A stretch of 6,611 bases of DNA from an uncultured Myxococcales bacterium (GCA_937998045.1 CALKVG010000140.1:1-6611); one strand, 5' to 3'. Numbered from the stretch's first letter, positions 1 through 5,460 are shown. Numbers and translations: made by a program. The notes: generated by a model from the sequence alone, not told the origin.

Positions 1-104
1 CCGCTGCCGTGACAGCCTGTCGCAGTAGTGTTCGAGTCGATCGTCGGCACGGTTGACGGCGCGGAAGGGGCATCTGCTTCGCCGGTTTTCGTCGGATCGG
101 GCAT
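1..104 (-). CDS. Partial minus-strand gene, N-terminal end only (hypothetical)
   Basis: From an ATG at 104-102 the minus strand is open for 34 codons to the window edge. The peptide begins MPDPTKTGEADAPSAPSTVP and continues Thr/Ser/Ala/Pro-rich, with a Cys near residue 31. A GGAG (plus-strand ctcc, 113-116) lies 8 nt upstream of the ATG, which is good Shine-Dalgarno spacing. It would be transcribed divergently from the nuclease-like gene at 533. No domain is visible and the composition resembles a flexible N-terminal tail, so no function can be given. The open frame is short enough to occur by chance in high-GC DNA; the ribosome binding site is the main support. Confidence 0.35.
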   Translation of the reverse strand, partial: MPDPTKTGEADAPSAPSTVPTIDSNTTATGCHGS

Positions 105-532
105 CGCTACTGCTCCACGGGCGCGGGCTGACAACCTGCCGTGGCAACCTAAGTCGGCAAGCAACGTCGTCGAGTTCCACCCTCGTGCGTGCAGTCGGCG
201 CGCTGCGCGTGCCTGCGCGGCGCTCCACGCGGTGTCGCGTGGCATCGCCTCCCCCTCGAACTGCGTTCAGATCGAGGTCACCCCCGGAATCGGCGCGACC
301 ACAATCTCGCCAACTGTCGTGACGGGCTACGCGGGAACGATCGTCCTCAGCGATCAAGGGCAGACAATGGCCCCACGGAATGCGGCCATTTTCTGCCGCC
401 GGAACGATGCGGGCGATGGGGACGGTCTTTCCGCGGCTGCCCTGGCGCCGTCCACGCAGGGGCGCTTTCCCGCGTGCGCGACGAAGGGTCGACCGGTTCC
501 GCGTACGATGACCCTCGAGAGACCCCCCAACG
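105..532. other. Gene-free stretch upstream of the nuclease-like gene
   Basis: No coding region that I can support lies here. The frames that stay open give Arg/Ala/Ser-rich translations with no recognisable family, which is typical of shadow ORFs in high-GC DNA. If both the minus-strand gene at 104 and the plus-strand gene at 533 are real, this is a divergent intergenic region of about 430 bases that should contain both promoters. I see no convincing -35/-10 pair, operator or hairpin in it. It could also hold decayed coding sequence too diverged to recognise by eye. Confidence 0.4.
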
Positions 533-2152
533 ATGAAAACAGCCGTTGCTGTCGCTGCGCCCTGGCCCTACGGCTCTCCGGGCAACCTCGAGGCCCCTCC
601 AGACGAGCTGACGTTTGACGTACTCGTCGGGCGGATCGCCAGGTTCGCACGCGACGGCCTATTGGACATGGGAGCGAGAATCCTGTGGCGACCGTGGCAG
701 ACCGATATGCGCCCAGCGTGGGACAATCCCGGCTTCAACGTGACCGAGGTGTACGGGCCCAACATCATCGGCCTTGCGATGATGTTCTGCCCGGCGTCGG
801 GGATCGGAGCAGAGGAGGTGGACTTTCGCTTGCTCTGTTGGGAGCTGTACTCACTCGGGTCGTTCGCCGGCTCGGAGACTGGCGAGGCAGAAGCGGAACG
901 ACAGCGCATCAAGAATCGTTGGGAGCAACTGTTCGCTAACACGCCGTTTGGACAACTGAGCGCCGAGCACGTGGCCCAGCCAGTGCGCGGCATCTGGATG
1001 GCCGGTCGCGTTCGGGTAAACACCCATCAAGCGGGTGTCGGCGTCACCGACGATGTCCTGCGAGTGGCTCTCCTGCACGAGGCCATGGCAGACCTGGCGC
1101 CTGATCCCCACCGATTTCGGCAGCTGCTCGACACGTATTTCCGCAACGACGTCTTCCGCCTGCTCGGCCACGGTCTGAGTCTCATCGCCTGGGCTCTCGA
1201 AGCAGGGCCGGAGAGGTGCCCAGGACGGTTCGACGTGCACGAGGAGGACACGGCGCAGACGGCGGTCATCGACTTCGCACAGTTCGGCAGCCTCGCTTGC
1301 AGGCCTGGTTCCGAGTTCCCGCCGATAGGTCGGGAACTCCAGGCGCTCCCTGAGCATGAACGAAAGCTTCACCCGTTGTCGGATCCGCTCTCGCAGCGAC
1401 CGGGAATCCTGTTGGATGACTGGACGGACCGGCGCGCGTACTGCTACCCGGCTCCAAGGCGACTACTCCGGTCTTTCCGGCGGCTGTTCATAGACGACTT
1501 CGTCCACTTTCTCCCCCAGGAAGGAGGTCTCGAGCCGCCTTCACTACTCGGTCAGGCCTTGCATCGGCATTTGGCGGAGGTGCTCGATGGCTTCGCTCTA
1601 GTCATCGACGACGATGACTGCCCAATGAAGGGCAAGAAGCCCGACGCAGTCTGGTGCGGCGATCGCTTCGGCGTCGTAATCGAAGCCAAGGCTCGGCTCA
1701 CCCCGCGAACGGATCCAGATTGTGTTGCGCCCGACTCACTCCTTGTGGCCTGGAGACGGGCATGGGAAGCGGTCGAGCAGGCGGACGGCTTTCTGCGAGA
1801 TCCGGCAGCGAAGAACTGGATCCAGAAGAGGACAGGACGCTCGCCCTGCGTTTGGGTTCTGGCGATCCTCGTGGACGAAAGGGGAGTCGCGGAGCGGACG
1901 CAGTTCCGTCACGCCACCGCGCGATGGCAGCTCCTCTCCGGGACCCGTCTTGCGGGCCTCGCCCTCATGACCTTGGAGTGCTTGGAAGCAGCGGTCCGGA
2001 AGCAGACGCCGGACACGACGGCTCGGCAGATCGAGAGAGCATGGACCGAGTCGGGGCTCAACGCGCTGAACCAACCGCCGGAGGAGCCGGACCTCCCGAG
2101 CATCGATCAGCCGGCGTATCTGCAGCGCGCCTCGACCCTCGTCGCTCGGTGA
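533..2152 (+). CDS. Putative PD-(D/E)XK nuclease-fold protein with unrecognised N-terminal region
   Basis: This 539-aa protein is soluble, with no signal peptide or membrane segment. The C-terminal part has the layout of a PD-(D/E)XK core: a helix (about 337-351, LLGQALHRHLAEVLDG), a strand ending in an acidic run (DDDD, 359-362), P370-D371, then a hydrophobic strand ending in E384-A385-K386 (FGVVIEAKARL). A later helix (about 408-425) and the strand VWVLAILVDE fit the rest of the fold. From this I infer a metal-dependent nuclease, target unknown. The first ~330 residues are mixed helical, rich in Trp and Leu (GARILWRPWQ, FRLLCWELYSLGS), and match no family I know. The ATG at 533 is the first possible start after the in-frame stop at 509-511; no strong Shine-Dalgarno is visible. 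Downstream lies a DUF4160/DUF2442 pair, so a defence or mobile-element role is possible but unproven. The coding frame is convincing; the nuclease call is moderate. Confidence 0.85.
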   Translation: MKTAVAVAAPWPYGSPGNLEAPPDELTFDVLVGRIARFARDGLLDMGARILWRPWQTDMRPAWDNPGFNVTEVYGPNIIGLAMMFCPASGIGAEEVDFRLLCWELYSLGSFAGSETGEAEAERQRIKNRWEQLFANTPFGQLSAEHVAQPVRGIWMAGRVRVNTHQAGVGVTDDVLRVALLHEAMADLAPDPHRFRQLLDTYFRNDVFRLLGHGLSLIAWALEAGPERCPGRFDVHEEDTAQTAVIDFAQFGSLACRPGSEFPPIGRELQALPEHERKLHPLSDPLSQRPGILLDDWTDRRAYCYPAPRRLLRSFRRLFIDDFVHFLPQEGGLEPPSLLGQALHRHLAEVLDGFALVIDDDDCPMKGKKPDAVWCGDRFGVVIEAKARLTPRTDPDCVAPDSLLVAWRRAWEAVEQADGFLRDPAAKNWIQKRTGRSPCVWVLAILVDERGVAERTQFRHATARWQLLSGTRLAGLALMTLECLEAAVRKQTPDTTARQIERAWTESGLNALNQPPEEPDLPSIDQPAYLQRASTLVAR

Positions 2153-2167
2153 CTGACGTCGAATGTT

Positions 2168-2183
2168 CTGTCGCCAGCGGCAG
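2168..2183 (+). terminator. Weak hairpin just after the nuclease-like gene
   Basis: CTGTCG-CCAG-CGGCAG can fold as a 6-bp stem (one T-G wobble) with a 4-nt loop, starting 15 nt after the stop codon at 2150-2152. There is no T-tract after it. The position suits a terminator, but the stem is short and could be chance. Confidence 0.2.
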
Positions 2184-2240
2184 AAGGAAGGGCGAACACG
2201 GCATAGCCCGAGGTGGTTGTCGGTTGAGTCGCGGTGATAG

Positions 2241-2339
2241 ATGCGCTGCGTGCCGTTCTGGTCGTGGTGGCCAGCGGTCCTCGTCGTGCCGTTCGCGGTC
2301 GGCATCGTCCGCGAGCTCCGAGCGAAGGGAAAGCGCTAG
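2241..2339 (+). CDS. Possible 32-aa single-pass membrane micro-protein
   Basis: An ATG at 2241 opens a 33-codon frame ending TAG at 2337-2339. The peptide starts MRCVPFWSWWPAVLVVPFAV and continues GIVRELRAKGKR. It has one hydrophobic segment (about residues 5-23) with an aromatic belt (FWSWW), followed by a basic tail, the usual architecture of a tiny single-pass inner-membrane protein. A GGTGA lies 4 nt before the ATG, a short but possible ribosome binding site. It sits in the gap between the nuclease-like gene and the DUF4160 gene, on the same strand. No family is recognised. A frame this short can arise by chance, so confidence is low. Confidence 0.25.
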   Translation: MRCVPFWSWWPAVLVVPFAVGIVRELRAKGKR

Positions 2340-2555
2340 CTGCCGGCGGCTGGACGCAGTCAGGGGCGCAGGAAGCGGCGTCCGCCGCGGGGTACCCACC
2401 AGGCGCCCGCCCGACGAGTCCACGTCGCTCCTACGCGCACCGCACGCACCTGTTTCTGGCGCACGGCGCGGGTGGCCTGGCCCGGCTGGGACGTGGCAGG
2501 ACGCAACACGGTCTCGCCTTATGACGCGACTCTGCCGTACGCTGCTGCCGAGCAC

Positions 2556-2789
2556 GTGCCCACGATCCACCGTGAAAACGGCTTCCGCTTCTACTTCTAC
2601 TCGAACGACCATCCGCCTCCGCACGTGCACGTGGAAGTTGGCGATTCGGTGGCGAAACTCTTGCTCGACCCGCCGCAGGTAGACGACGCCGGGCGCGTGA
2701 GCCAGCGTGACTTGGCTCAAGCATTGGCTATAGTTCGTAGGGAGCGCGACAAGTTCAAGCAGGCGTGGGATGACTACTTCAAGGCCTAG
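2556..2789 (+). CDS. DUF4160 domain protein (possible toxin partner of a TA-like pair)
   Basis: A 77-aa protein recognised as DUF4160 by its opening VPTIHRENGFRFYFYSNDH, followed by the hallmark PPPHVHVEVGD and the tail RRERDKFKQAWDDYFKA. I place the start at the GTG at 2556 because family members typically begin MPTI/MPTV at exactly this point. The frame stays open upstream to a GTG at 2472, but those 28 residues (VAWPGWDVAGRNTVSPYDAT...) do not resemble the family. The stop overlaps the start of the DUF2442 gene by 20 bases, so the two are probably translationally coupled. DUF4160 and DUF2442 genes are frequently neighbours and have been suggested to be toxin-antitoxin-like; the biochemical activity is not established to my knowledge. 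The His-rich PPHVHVE motif could bind metal (inference). Confidence 0.9.
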   Translation: MPTIHRENGFRFYFYSNDHPPPHVHVEVGDSVAKLLLDPPQVDDAGRVSQRDLAQALAIVRRERDKFKQAWDDYFKA

Positions 2790-3012
2790 AGCAAGCTCGG
2801 TCGACTTCAGCGGAAGCGAGATGATTCTCCGCTTGGAGGACGGCCGCGTCGTACGAGTGCCGCTCGCTCGCTTCCGTCGCCTTGCCGGCGCGCCCCAAAT
2901 TGTGCTCAGCAACTACCGGCTGCTCGCGCATGGCGAGGGCATCCACTGGCCAACGCTGGACGAGGACCTTTCGGTCGCTGGCCTCGTGCGGGACTTCGGC
3001 ACGGGCCGGTAG
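2770..3012 (+). CDS. DUF2442 domain protein (possible antitoxin partner)
   Basis: An 80-aa protein with the full DUF2442 signature: VDFSGSEMILRLEDGRVVRVPLARFRRL in the first half and the very conserved GEGIHWPTLDEDLSVAGL near the C-terminus. The ATG at 2770 lies inside the last codons of the DUF4160 gene (stop 2787-2789), in another frame. This arrangement is typical of co-regulated small gene pairs. An AGG about 10 nt upstream may serve as ribosome binding site. In such pairs the DUF2442 protein is usually proposed as the DNA-binding or antitoxin component; that role is inferred from gene context, not demonstrated here. The length is normal and the gene looks intact. The hairpin at 3040-3076 follows 28 nt after the stop. 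Confidence 0.92.
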   Translation: MTTSRPRASSVDFSGSEMILRLEDGRVVRVPLARFRRLAGAPQIVLSNYRLLAHGEGIHWPTLDEDLSVAGLVRDFGTGR

Positions 3013-3039
3013 CGGACCCGGTTGGCAAGCAGTCGAAGG

Positions 3040-3076
3040 CCGCGACGCTGGCAACGGTTTCCTGCCGCCGTCGCGG
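3040..3076 (+). terminator. Strong GC-rich hairpin between convergent genes
   Basis: CCGCGACG (3040-3047) pairs perfectly with CGTCGCGG (3069-3076). Inside, after one C-C mismatch and a T-G wobble, GGCA (3050-3053) pairs with TGCC (3063-3066), leaving a 9-nt loop. It lies 28 nt after the DUF2442 stop and just beyond the end of the opposing serpin frame. No T-tract follows on either strand, so it is not a textbook intrinsic terminator, but its place suggests a bidirectional transcription stop. Confidence 0.4.
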
Positions 3077-3102
3077 TGAAGAATGGCAGCCGCGAGCTCG
3101 TC

Positions 3103-4104
3103 CTACGACCTCGTAGCAAAGTGCCCGGGCGCCGCTGGAATGGCCCCGGGCGTGGCCAACCCCTGAGCGAGCAGGAGTCGACATTGGCGCCCGAAGCGGC
3201 GCTCGAGTTCGCCAATGCCTGCAGATGAATCGGGCAGGATGATGTCCATCGAGAGCCCGTTACGGAACGGAATTTCGACGGCCTTCCCGCCGGGTATGTC
3301 GGCGTATGCGAGAGTTTCGCGTGCGCGCATCATCTTTACGCGAACAGCGCCAGCGGGACTCGTGAACTCGTCGTCGACGGTGGCGCGCTCCTGGAAGGGT
3401 TCTTGCCAGGCGGCCTTGAGGTAGACGGCAGTCGCGATCAGAAGTCGTGTGTCACTATCGATGGTATTTGGGGCAAGAAATTCGGTGATGCGCCCGTGGG
3501 TTTGCTCGGAAACCCATGTGTTGATTGTTATGCATGCCGCGGACGGGTCGCCGAAATCGACGGTTTCGAACGACGCTGGATAGCCACCAAGAAGCGATGA
3601 GAGAAACGTCGGCGAGAACGGAAGTCCCCGTTGACCCCAGAGACGATTGTCAACGTGCAGCACCACACCGTCGGTCCCGCCCGTCGTGTTCAGCTTTGCC
3701 ATTACCGCCGCAAGCCCTTCGGGAGCTTGGGGCACTCCATCCACGTGGAGCGTGCCGGCTATCTGTGCCCGAGTGCTCCCGCGTGCTCCAGCCATCACCA
3801 GCGAGAGCCCGAACGCAACGCTCGGTGGCGAGATGATGAGGTTCTCACCTGGTTCGACGACGTGCGCGTACAGGTCGAACGCGAAGCGGTTCAATGCATC
3901 GACGATGCGGGGTCTCGAGGCATCCGGAGCCGAGGGCACGACGACGGCAGGCGCGGTGAGCGCGGCGGTGGGGTCCGAAAGAGCATCAGCCGCGGCAGCG
4001 CCGTTCGCGTCGGGGCGGGCGAGTGCAGAGGCATCCGCCCGAGCATCGGGCTCTCGTGAGCGGCAGCCGACAAAGAGCAGGCAAAGCAGGAATGTGTATC
4101 TCAT
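3103..4104 (-). CDS. Serpin-family lipoprotein, C-terminally truncated (no reactive-centre loop)
   Basis: The 333-aa product starts MRYTFLLCLLFVGC, a short lipoprotein signal peptide with Cys14 as the probable lipidation site, so it is likely exported and membrane-anchored. A low-complexity Ala/Asp/Pro linker runs to about residue 66. Serpin homology then covers about 68-300: NRFAFDLYAHVV, NLIISPPSVAFGLSLVMAGARGST, the hallmark INTWVSEQTHGRITEFL, LLIATAVYLKAAWQEPF and NGLSMDIILPDS. After about residue 300 the similarity stops; the last ~32 residues (RRFGRQCRLLLAQGL...) look unrelated. A serpin domain needs roughly 370 residues, so about 135 are missing, including the reactive-centre loop and the FLFLIRD...GRV-type end. 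It therefore cannot act as a suicide inhibitor and may be a pseudogene. I prefer the ATG at 4104 over the upstream in-frame start at 4233 because it begins the signal peptide. A tandem lipoprotein gene ends 58 nt upstream. Confidence 0.85.
   Translation of the reverse strand: MRYTFLLCLLFVGCRSREPDARADASALARPDANGAAAADALSDPTAALTAPAVVVPSAPDASRPRIVDALNRFAFDLYAHVVEPGENLIISPPSVAFGLSLVMAGARGSTRAQIAGTLHVDGVPQAPEGLAAVMAKLNTTGGTDGVVLHVDNRLWGQRGLPFSPTFLSSLLGGYPASFETVDFGDPSAACITINTWVSEQTHGRITEFLAPNTIDSDTRLLIATAVYLKAAWQEPFQERATVDDEFTSPAGAVRVKMMRARETLAYADIPGGKAVEIPFRNGLSMDIILPDSSAGIGELERRFGRQCRLLLAQGLATPGAIPAAPGHFATRS
3182..3217. repeat. 8-bp inverted repeat at the point where serpin homology ends
   Basis: CATTGGCG (3182-3189) and CGCCAATG (3210-3217) are perfect inverted copies separated by 20 bases. 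They lie exactly where the serpin translation (GIGELERRFG...) stops looking like a serpin. This could mark a rearrangement junction or be a chance palindrome in GC-rich DNA. Confidence 0.35.
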
Positions 4105-4162
4105 CGACGGCACGATGACACCCACCCGTGACAGCCGGCAGGCTACAGACCGGTCGCGCGGG

Positions 4163-4663
4163 TTACGCTCCACATACGAGCGGCGTACATTGGGGCTCCG
4201 GCGTATTGCAGCCGTGGGATGGTGCCTCCGCATAAACGCACGTTTCGAGCTGCCCGACGGTCACCATGCAGCGATAAGTGGGCCACGTCGCGACGCACTG
4301 CGCCTGGTCGGTGGGATTGGACACGCTCGTTCCACCGGCGCAGTTGAACGACGCCCCATAGCCTCCAAGCTCGCCCGTCATCCAGTCGCACAGCTCCGCT
4401 TTCTGGGCGGCCGTCAGGCTGTTGAGAGGGGTGCCAGGGTCTATGCTCGGCGGGGTTGCGTCGGGAACGTCCCCACCCTCGGCAGCTGCGTCCGAACCTG
4501 TGCCGCTGCTGCCGCTCGAGGAACTTCCGCTGGATGACGAGCCGGAAGAGGACGACGAAGCGTCTCCACCAGCACCCGTGCTGGATCCGCTGCTGCAGGC
4601 GGCAGATCCAAGCAGAGCAAGAAAGAGCGGAAGGGCGGCGCGTCGCAAGATGCGCAAGTTCAT
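4163..4663 (-). CDS. Ser/Gly-linker lipoprotein with eight-cysteine C-terminal domain
   Basis: A 166-aa protein beginning MNLRILRRAALPLFLALLGS and then AAC: a basic n-region, hydrophobic core and Cys23 as likely lipidation site. The -3 residue is Ser rather than Leu, so the lipobox is imperfect. Residues 24-56 are almost only Ser and Gly, a flexible tether common in lipoproteins of Polyangia. From about 80 to the end (LNSLTAAQKAELCDWMTGELGGYG...) is a compact domain with cysteines at 92, 108, 123, 132, 142, 152, 159 and 164, enough for four disulfides, consistent with an extracytoplasmic location. I recognise the style (LTAAQKAELCDW) from hypothetical myxobacterial lipoproteins but know no function. 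The serpin gene follows 58 nt downstream on the same strand and may be co-transcribed. The ATG at 4663 gives the signal peptide; its ribosome binding site is weak. Confidence 0.75.
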   Translation of the reverse strand: MNLRILRRAALPLFLALLGSAACSSGSSTGAGGDASSSSSGSSSSGSSSSGSSGTGSDAAAEGGDVPDATPPSIDPGTPLNSLTAAQKAELCDWMTGELGGYGASFNCAGGTSVSNPTDQAQCVATWPTYRCMVTVGQLETCVYAEAPSHGCNTPEPQCTPLVCGA

Positions 4664-4805
4664 GCTGACGGCCTACCGTCATTCGGCGGTCGCGTCAACG
4701 CTAGGGCTAGGCACGCGCAGCGCCGCAGACCTTGGCACCGGGCTTTCGAGGCTCCTCGTCGCATGCGCCACGTACGGAGCCTCGCTCACGGACCAATGGT
4801 CGTGG

Positions 4806-4826
4806 TCGGGACCGGATCGGGACCGG
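4806..4826. repeat. Two tandem copies of TCGGGACCGG, 11-bp spacing
   Basis: TCGGGACCGG occurs at 4806-4815 and again at 4817-4826, one base apart, so the repeats are about one helical turn apart. The second copy overlaps the palindrome GACCGGTC (4821-4828), followed at once by CACGTG (4828-4833). This cluster lies about 145 bases upstream of the minus-strand lipoprotein start at 4663, so it could be an operator or activator site. That role is inference; only the repeat itself is seen. Confidence 0.4.
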
Positions 4827-4891
4827 TCACGTGGCCGTCTCGCGATCCTGTTTCTGGCGAGCCCCGGGAGAAGAACCCGACGCGCGGCCGG

Positions 4892-5023
4892 CTACGGCAT
4901 GTGGTTCCGCACATGCTCGGCGGCGAGGGCAAGCACCGCACTCGGCAGCCCGCTCGCGGCGAACGACGGGATTGCGGCATCGGCGAAATAGATTGCGAAG
5001 GAGCCGTCGCTCTGGCGGACCAT
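4892..5023 (-). CDS. Orphan minus-strand reading frame, possible gene fragment
   Basis: From the ATG at 5023 the minus strand encodes 43 residues starting MVRQSDGSFAIYFADAAIPS and ending LALAAEHVRNHMP, stop TAG at 4894-4892. The composition is protein-like (balanced hydrophobic and acidic residues, few Arg/Ser runs), with G/C at most third positions, unlike shadow frames nearby. The frame remains open further upstream, but beyond about 5027 it runs antisense to the recombinase remnant and so is probably not genuine there. I read it as either a very small protein or the surviving C-terminus of a gene cut by the recombinase-type element. No family recognised. Confidence 0.35.
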   Translation of the reverse strand: MVRQSDGSFAIYFADAAIPSFAASGLPSAVLALAAEHVRNHMP

Positions 5024-5026
5024 ACG

Positions 5027-5260
5027 TACATCGTGCACACCTATGGCCTCCGCCTGCGTCTCGATCGGCTTCGCGCTCGCGGACTGCTCACCAAGAAGGA
5101 ACTCGCGGCTCGCCTGGGAATCCACGTGTCCACCCTCACGAGCTGGGTGAAGCACGGCATCATCAAGGCGCACGCGTACAATGGTCACGCATGGCTCTAC
5201 GAGGAGCCGTCGACTCGCCCCACGAAGCACTGCAGCCGCTGGGATCGACTCAGCGCTCGA
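5027..5260 (+). pseudogene. Recombinase C-terminal HTH fragment
   Basis: The translation from about 5027 to 5260 reads YGLRLRLDRLRARGLLTKKELAARLGIHVSTLTSWVKHGIIKAHAYNGHAWLYEEP plus a short basic tail. This matches the C-terminal helix-turn-helix module of large recombinase-family proteins (typical form: YGLR..DRLR..G.LT..E.A..LGVS..TVK.W...GLL..HAYND...LYEPP). The HTH itself is about 5093-5170. The catalytic N-terminal resolvase domain and the middle region are absent; upstream sequence in this frame (from 4763) shows no homology. The frame runs on to a stop at 5330-5332 with unrelated Arg/Ser-rich residues. It is therefore the end of a once larger gene, truncated at its 5' side, and lies convergent to an IS66 scrap. 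A GTG at 5033 could allow translation of the fragment, but function is unlikely. Confidence 0.65.
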
Positions 5261-5338
5261 GCGGCGGTAGTCCGTACATCACGGAGCCGGGGCTCAAAGT
5301 CCTCGTCTCGAATCGAAGGAGGTGCAGTGTGAAGACGG

Positions 5339-5460
5339 TTGGTTGTACAGCAAGCAGTAGCCGTTGTGGTCGAACCAGAGGACCTTGAGTCGGTGCCTCG
5401 CTTGCTCGCGAACACGAACAGCGCCCCGCTCTCCGGGTCGAGCGCGAGCCGCTCGCGCTC
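5339..5460 (-). pseudogene. tnpB: IS66-family TnpB (Orf2) remnant with frameshift
   Basis: On the minus strand, 5460-5395 reads ERERLALDPESGALFVFASKRG and, in the next frame, 5398-5339 reads RHRLKVLWFDHNGYCLLYNQ. Joined, they give the core of the IS66 accessory protein TnpB (typical form: ...DPLSGHLFVFRNRRGDRLKVLYWDRDGYCLWYKRL). The frames meet at about 5396, where one missing base (GGC-ACC-GAC in place of a GGC-xAC-CGA-CTC-type run) accounts for the shift. Both ends are also missing: the N-terminal MRKS-type start and everything after LLYNQ. No IS66 inverted repeats, TnpA or transposase TnpC are visible in the window. It is a dead transposon scar of about 40 codons. Confidence 0.7.

Noticed and set aside
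28..618. 196-codon plus-strand frame starting GTG at 28
   Set aside because: The translation is Arg/Ala/Ser-rich without family resemblance, and it overlaps the convincing gene at 533 by 86 bases. It looks like a shadow or chance frame in high-GC DNA.
354..650. 98-codon minus-strand frame across the nuclease gene start
   Set aside because: Arg-rich and low-complexity, antisense to the start of the real gene, with no recognisable domain.
1654..2682. 342-codon plus-strand frame overlapping the nuclease and DUF4160 genes
   Set aside because: The translation is dominated by Arg, Ser and Gly and passes through two recognised genes in another frame.
3103..3116. CTACGACCTCGTAG palindrome at the serpin stop codon as a terminator
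   Set aside because: The perfect arms leave only 2 bases between them, so the usable stem is 5 bp with a 4-nt loop and no T-tract; too weak on its own.
3647..4537. 296-codon plus-strand frame antisense to the serpin and lipoprotein genes
   Set aside because: It mirrors both minus-strand genes; only the minus-strand translations show signal peptides and the serpin domain.
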